A DNA stretch of 41,874 nucleotides from positions 1-41,874 of the forward strand of contig JAPLFN010000107.1 in the NCBI GenBank assembly GCA_026390655.1, in the 5' to 3' direction. Made by a program: the position numbers and the translations under genes. The notes beneath the pieces are model-generated. The model ran no database searches. It saw nothing but the letters and a program-made list of their open reading frames with translations, and had not been told where the DNA came from. The first letter of the stretch is position 1. Each line of letters opens with the position of its first letter. The DNA is from Candidatus Kapaibacterium sp. (GTDB lineage Bacteria; Bacteroidota; Ignavibacteria; Kapaibacteriales; Kapaibacteriaceae). Positions 40,818 through 41,874 of the stretch are shown here, one piece after another.

Positions 40818-41874
40818 ATGTCCATTACCGACGCGAACAACAATGTGTGGGTGGTCTCAGCTGACATGGGGTATGGCCACATGCGTGCGGTTTTCCCATT
40901 TCGTGGCATAGCAGATGGCGGCTTGTTAGCAGCCGGAGACAATGACGTCGCTTCTGAGTCAGAGCGTCGCTTGTGGCGGAGATACTTGCGTCTATACGAG
41001 CTGTTCTCTCGCGCAAAGAGCATTCCGGTGATAGGGAAGCAAGTTTTTGGACTCCTCGATTCACTCCTGCACATTCCATCGCTGTATCCGATCCGCAATC
41101 TGTCGCAGACAACGTATCAGGTAAATGCCCTCGATTCACAATTGAAAAAGGGCCTAGGCGCGGGTATTCAGAAGACGATTGAATCGAAACGTCAGCCGCT
41201 TCTCACATCTTTTTATGTTCCTGCGCTTGTTGCGGATAAAGCCGGACACGAACCCCTCTTCTGTGTGATTTGTGATGCAGATCTCAATCGCGTTTGGGTT
41301 GCAAAGGACCCCACTGAATCGAACATCAACTACTTCGTTCCGTGCGGCAAGGCTGCACAGCGATTGAGGTCGTACGGTGTTTCTAATGATCGCATCTACA
41401 TGACAGGATTCCCACTCGACGACGAGCTGCTTGGTGGCAGGGGGCTTGCAACGCTGAAACAAGATCTCAGTGTGCGGCTGAAGGTGCTGGATCCGAGTGG
41501 TAGATTTCATACTCTCCACGGAAAGAGTGTGGAACATTTTCTTGGTGCGGACACTACACATCCGGTACCGGCAGATCGCGTCCTGACCATTACCTACGCT
41601 GTTGGTGGAGCTGGTGCTCTGACAGAGATCGGCGCTTCTCTTCTGAAAACGTTCCGCGAGAGGTTGCGTGCCGGAACGATGCAACTCAATCTTGTTGCCG
41701 GTACACGACGTGAAGTCCGGGACGAGTTTGAGGAGTTGCGGTTGAAGATCGTTGGTGCAGAAGCACGCGTGAAGGTGATCTACGAAACATCACTCGAGGC
41801 CTACTTTACATCGTTCAATGCCGCTATTCGTTCTACGGATATACTCTGGACAAAACCAAGTGAGTTGTCTTTTT
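40818..41874 (+). CDS. Partial GT-B type glycosyltransferase-like protein (MurG/MGDG synthase-like)
   Basis: Reading frame from ATG 40818 stays open to the window end (352 codons), so it is cut by the window and absent from the ORF track. The start is 3 bp after the mraY stop. The N-terminus 'VVSADMGYGHMRAVFPF' resembles the 'GxGH' first loop of MurG, monogalactosyldiacylglycerol synthase and related transferases; later 'VICDADLNRVWVAKDP', 'FVPCGKAAQRLRSYGVSNDR', 'TGFPLDDEL' and 'TYAVGGAGALTEIG' match the GT-B layout. It is not a convincing MurG, because the typical MurG UDP-GlcNAc region cannot be recognised. It replaces murD in the cluster order. Confidence 0.6.
   Translation, partial: MSITDANNNVWVVSADMGYGHMRAVFPFRGIADGGLLAAGDNDVASESERRLWRRYLRLYELFSRAKSIPVIGKQVFGLLDSLLHIPSLYPIRNLSQTTYQVNALDSQLKKGLGAGIQKTIESKRQPLLTSFYVPALVADKAGHEPLFCVICDADLNRVWVAKDPTESNINYFVPCGKAAQRLRSYGVSNDRIYMTGFPLDDELLGGRGLATLKQDLSVRLKVLDPSGRFHTLHGKSVEHFLGADTTHPVPADRVLTITYAVGGAGALTEIGASLLKTFRERLRAGTMQLNLVAGTRREVRDEFEELRLKIVGAEARVKVIYETSLEAYFTSFNAAIRSTDILWTKPSELSF

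Larger units (their letters stand above)
151..41446. repeat. Dispersed over-represented octamer ARGGGGCT
   Basis: Counted by eye. AAGGGGCT (+): 151, 607, 4180, 5415, 7562, 13640, 15664, 23156, 24355, 28061, 33281, 39208, 40071. AGCCCCTT (- orientation): 246, 4467, 5167, 14009, 23987, 27773, 28369, 37283. AGGGGGCT (+): 3825, 11440, 13007, 26813, 30001, 31200, 34888, 37152, 41439. AGCCCCCT: 10805, 12357, 27170, 39229. That is 34 hits; about 2-3 are expected at even base composition. Most lie inside genes, in sense and antisense; several encode Lys-Gly-Leu or Lys-Gly-Ala. Confidence 0.8.

Overview
Organism. The window looks like a Gram-negative member of the Bacteroidota/Chlorobiota side of the tree, possibly Kapaibacteriota (Kapabacteria); that placement is inference. 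Supporting signs are several proteins with C-terminal type IX secretion (T9SS) sorting domains, Bacteroidota-style promoters (TTG, about 19-22 bp, TAnnTTTG-like), weak use of Shine-Dalgarno sites, many Sec lipoproteins, TonB-dependent receptors, a BshB1-type deacetylase (bacillithiol) and a clade II nitrous oxide reductase. The DNA is gene-dense: many neighbours overlap by 4 bp (ATGA/GTGA) and no gene-free stretch exceeds about 160 bp. I saw no rRNA, tRNA, CRISPR array, transposase or phage gene.

Layout. 0-5.2 kb: DUF5995-like protein, TPR-adenylate cyclase, secreted beta-helix protein, Omp85-type barrel. 5.2-15.5 kb: an N2O-respiration and copper-supply block: Rrf2 regulator with three cysteines, RIC/ScdA Fe-S repair protein, lipoprotein cytochrome c, nosZ, a small membrane protein, nosL, a double YtkA/FixH-like lipoprotein, an OprC/NosA-like TonB receptor with a CxxxM copper motif, then nosD, nosF and nosY. 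15.6-22.8 kb: FAS1 lipoprotein, RskA-like anti-sigma factor and ECF sigma factor, divergent from DUF4331-T9SS protein, TPR lipoprotein and TonB receptor. 22.8-25.7 kb: porin, rhodanese and a TsdA/SoxA-like diheme cytochrome, probably a sulfur-oxidation patch. 25.7-32.5 kb: two arylsulfotransferase-like T9SS proteins around an RmlD-like reductase. 32.5-37.5 kb: ComM/YifB, viroplasmin-type RNase H, dUTPase, BrnT-BrnA toxin-antitoxin, RpiB, BshB1, cytochrome c. 37.5-41.9 kb: remnant of the division/cell-wall cluster: an in-frame RsmH-MurF fusion, MraY, and a GT-B-like gene cut by the window end.

How it works together. The nos block can be read as one unit: the Rrf2/RIC pair senses or repairs nitrosative damage, the receptor brings copper across the outer membrane, the YtkA-like protein and NosL pass it on, NosDFY matures the CuZ site, and the lipoprotein cytochrome delivers electrons to NosZ. 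The sigma/anti-sigma pair beside a FAS1 protein echoes the mycobacterial SigK-RskA-Mpt70/83 arrangement and probably controls the DUF4331/TonB operon.

Most unusual points: (1) the RsmH-MurF fusion with ftsL, ftsI and murE missing; (2) a 20-bp palindromic repeat inserted twice, in frame, in the signal-peptide region of the diheme cytochrome, with related copies elsewhere showing a compensatory base-pair swap; (3) a strongly over-represented octamer, ARGGGGCT (34 hits by eye, both strands, roughly one per 1.2 kb), absent across 15.7-23.2 kb; (4) the sigma factor-FAS1-DUF4331-TonB locus as a possible undescribed uptake or surface system.
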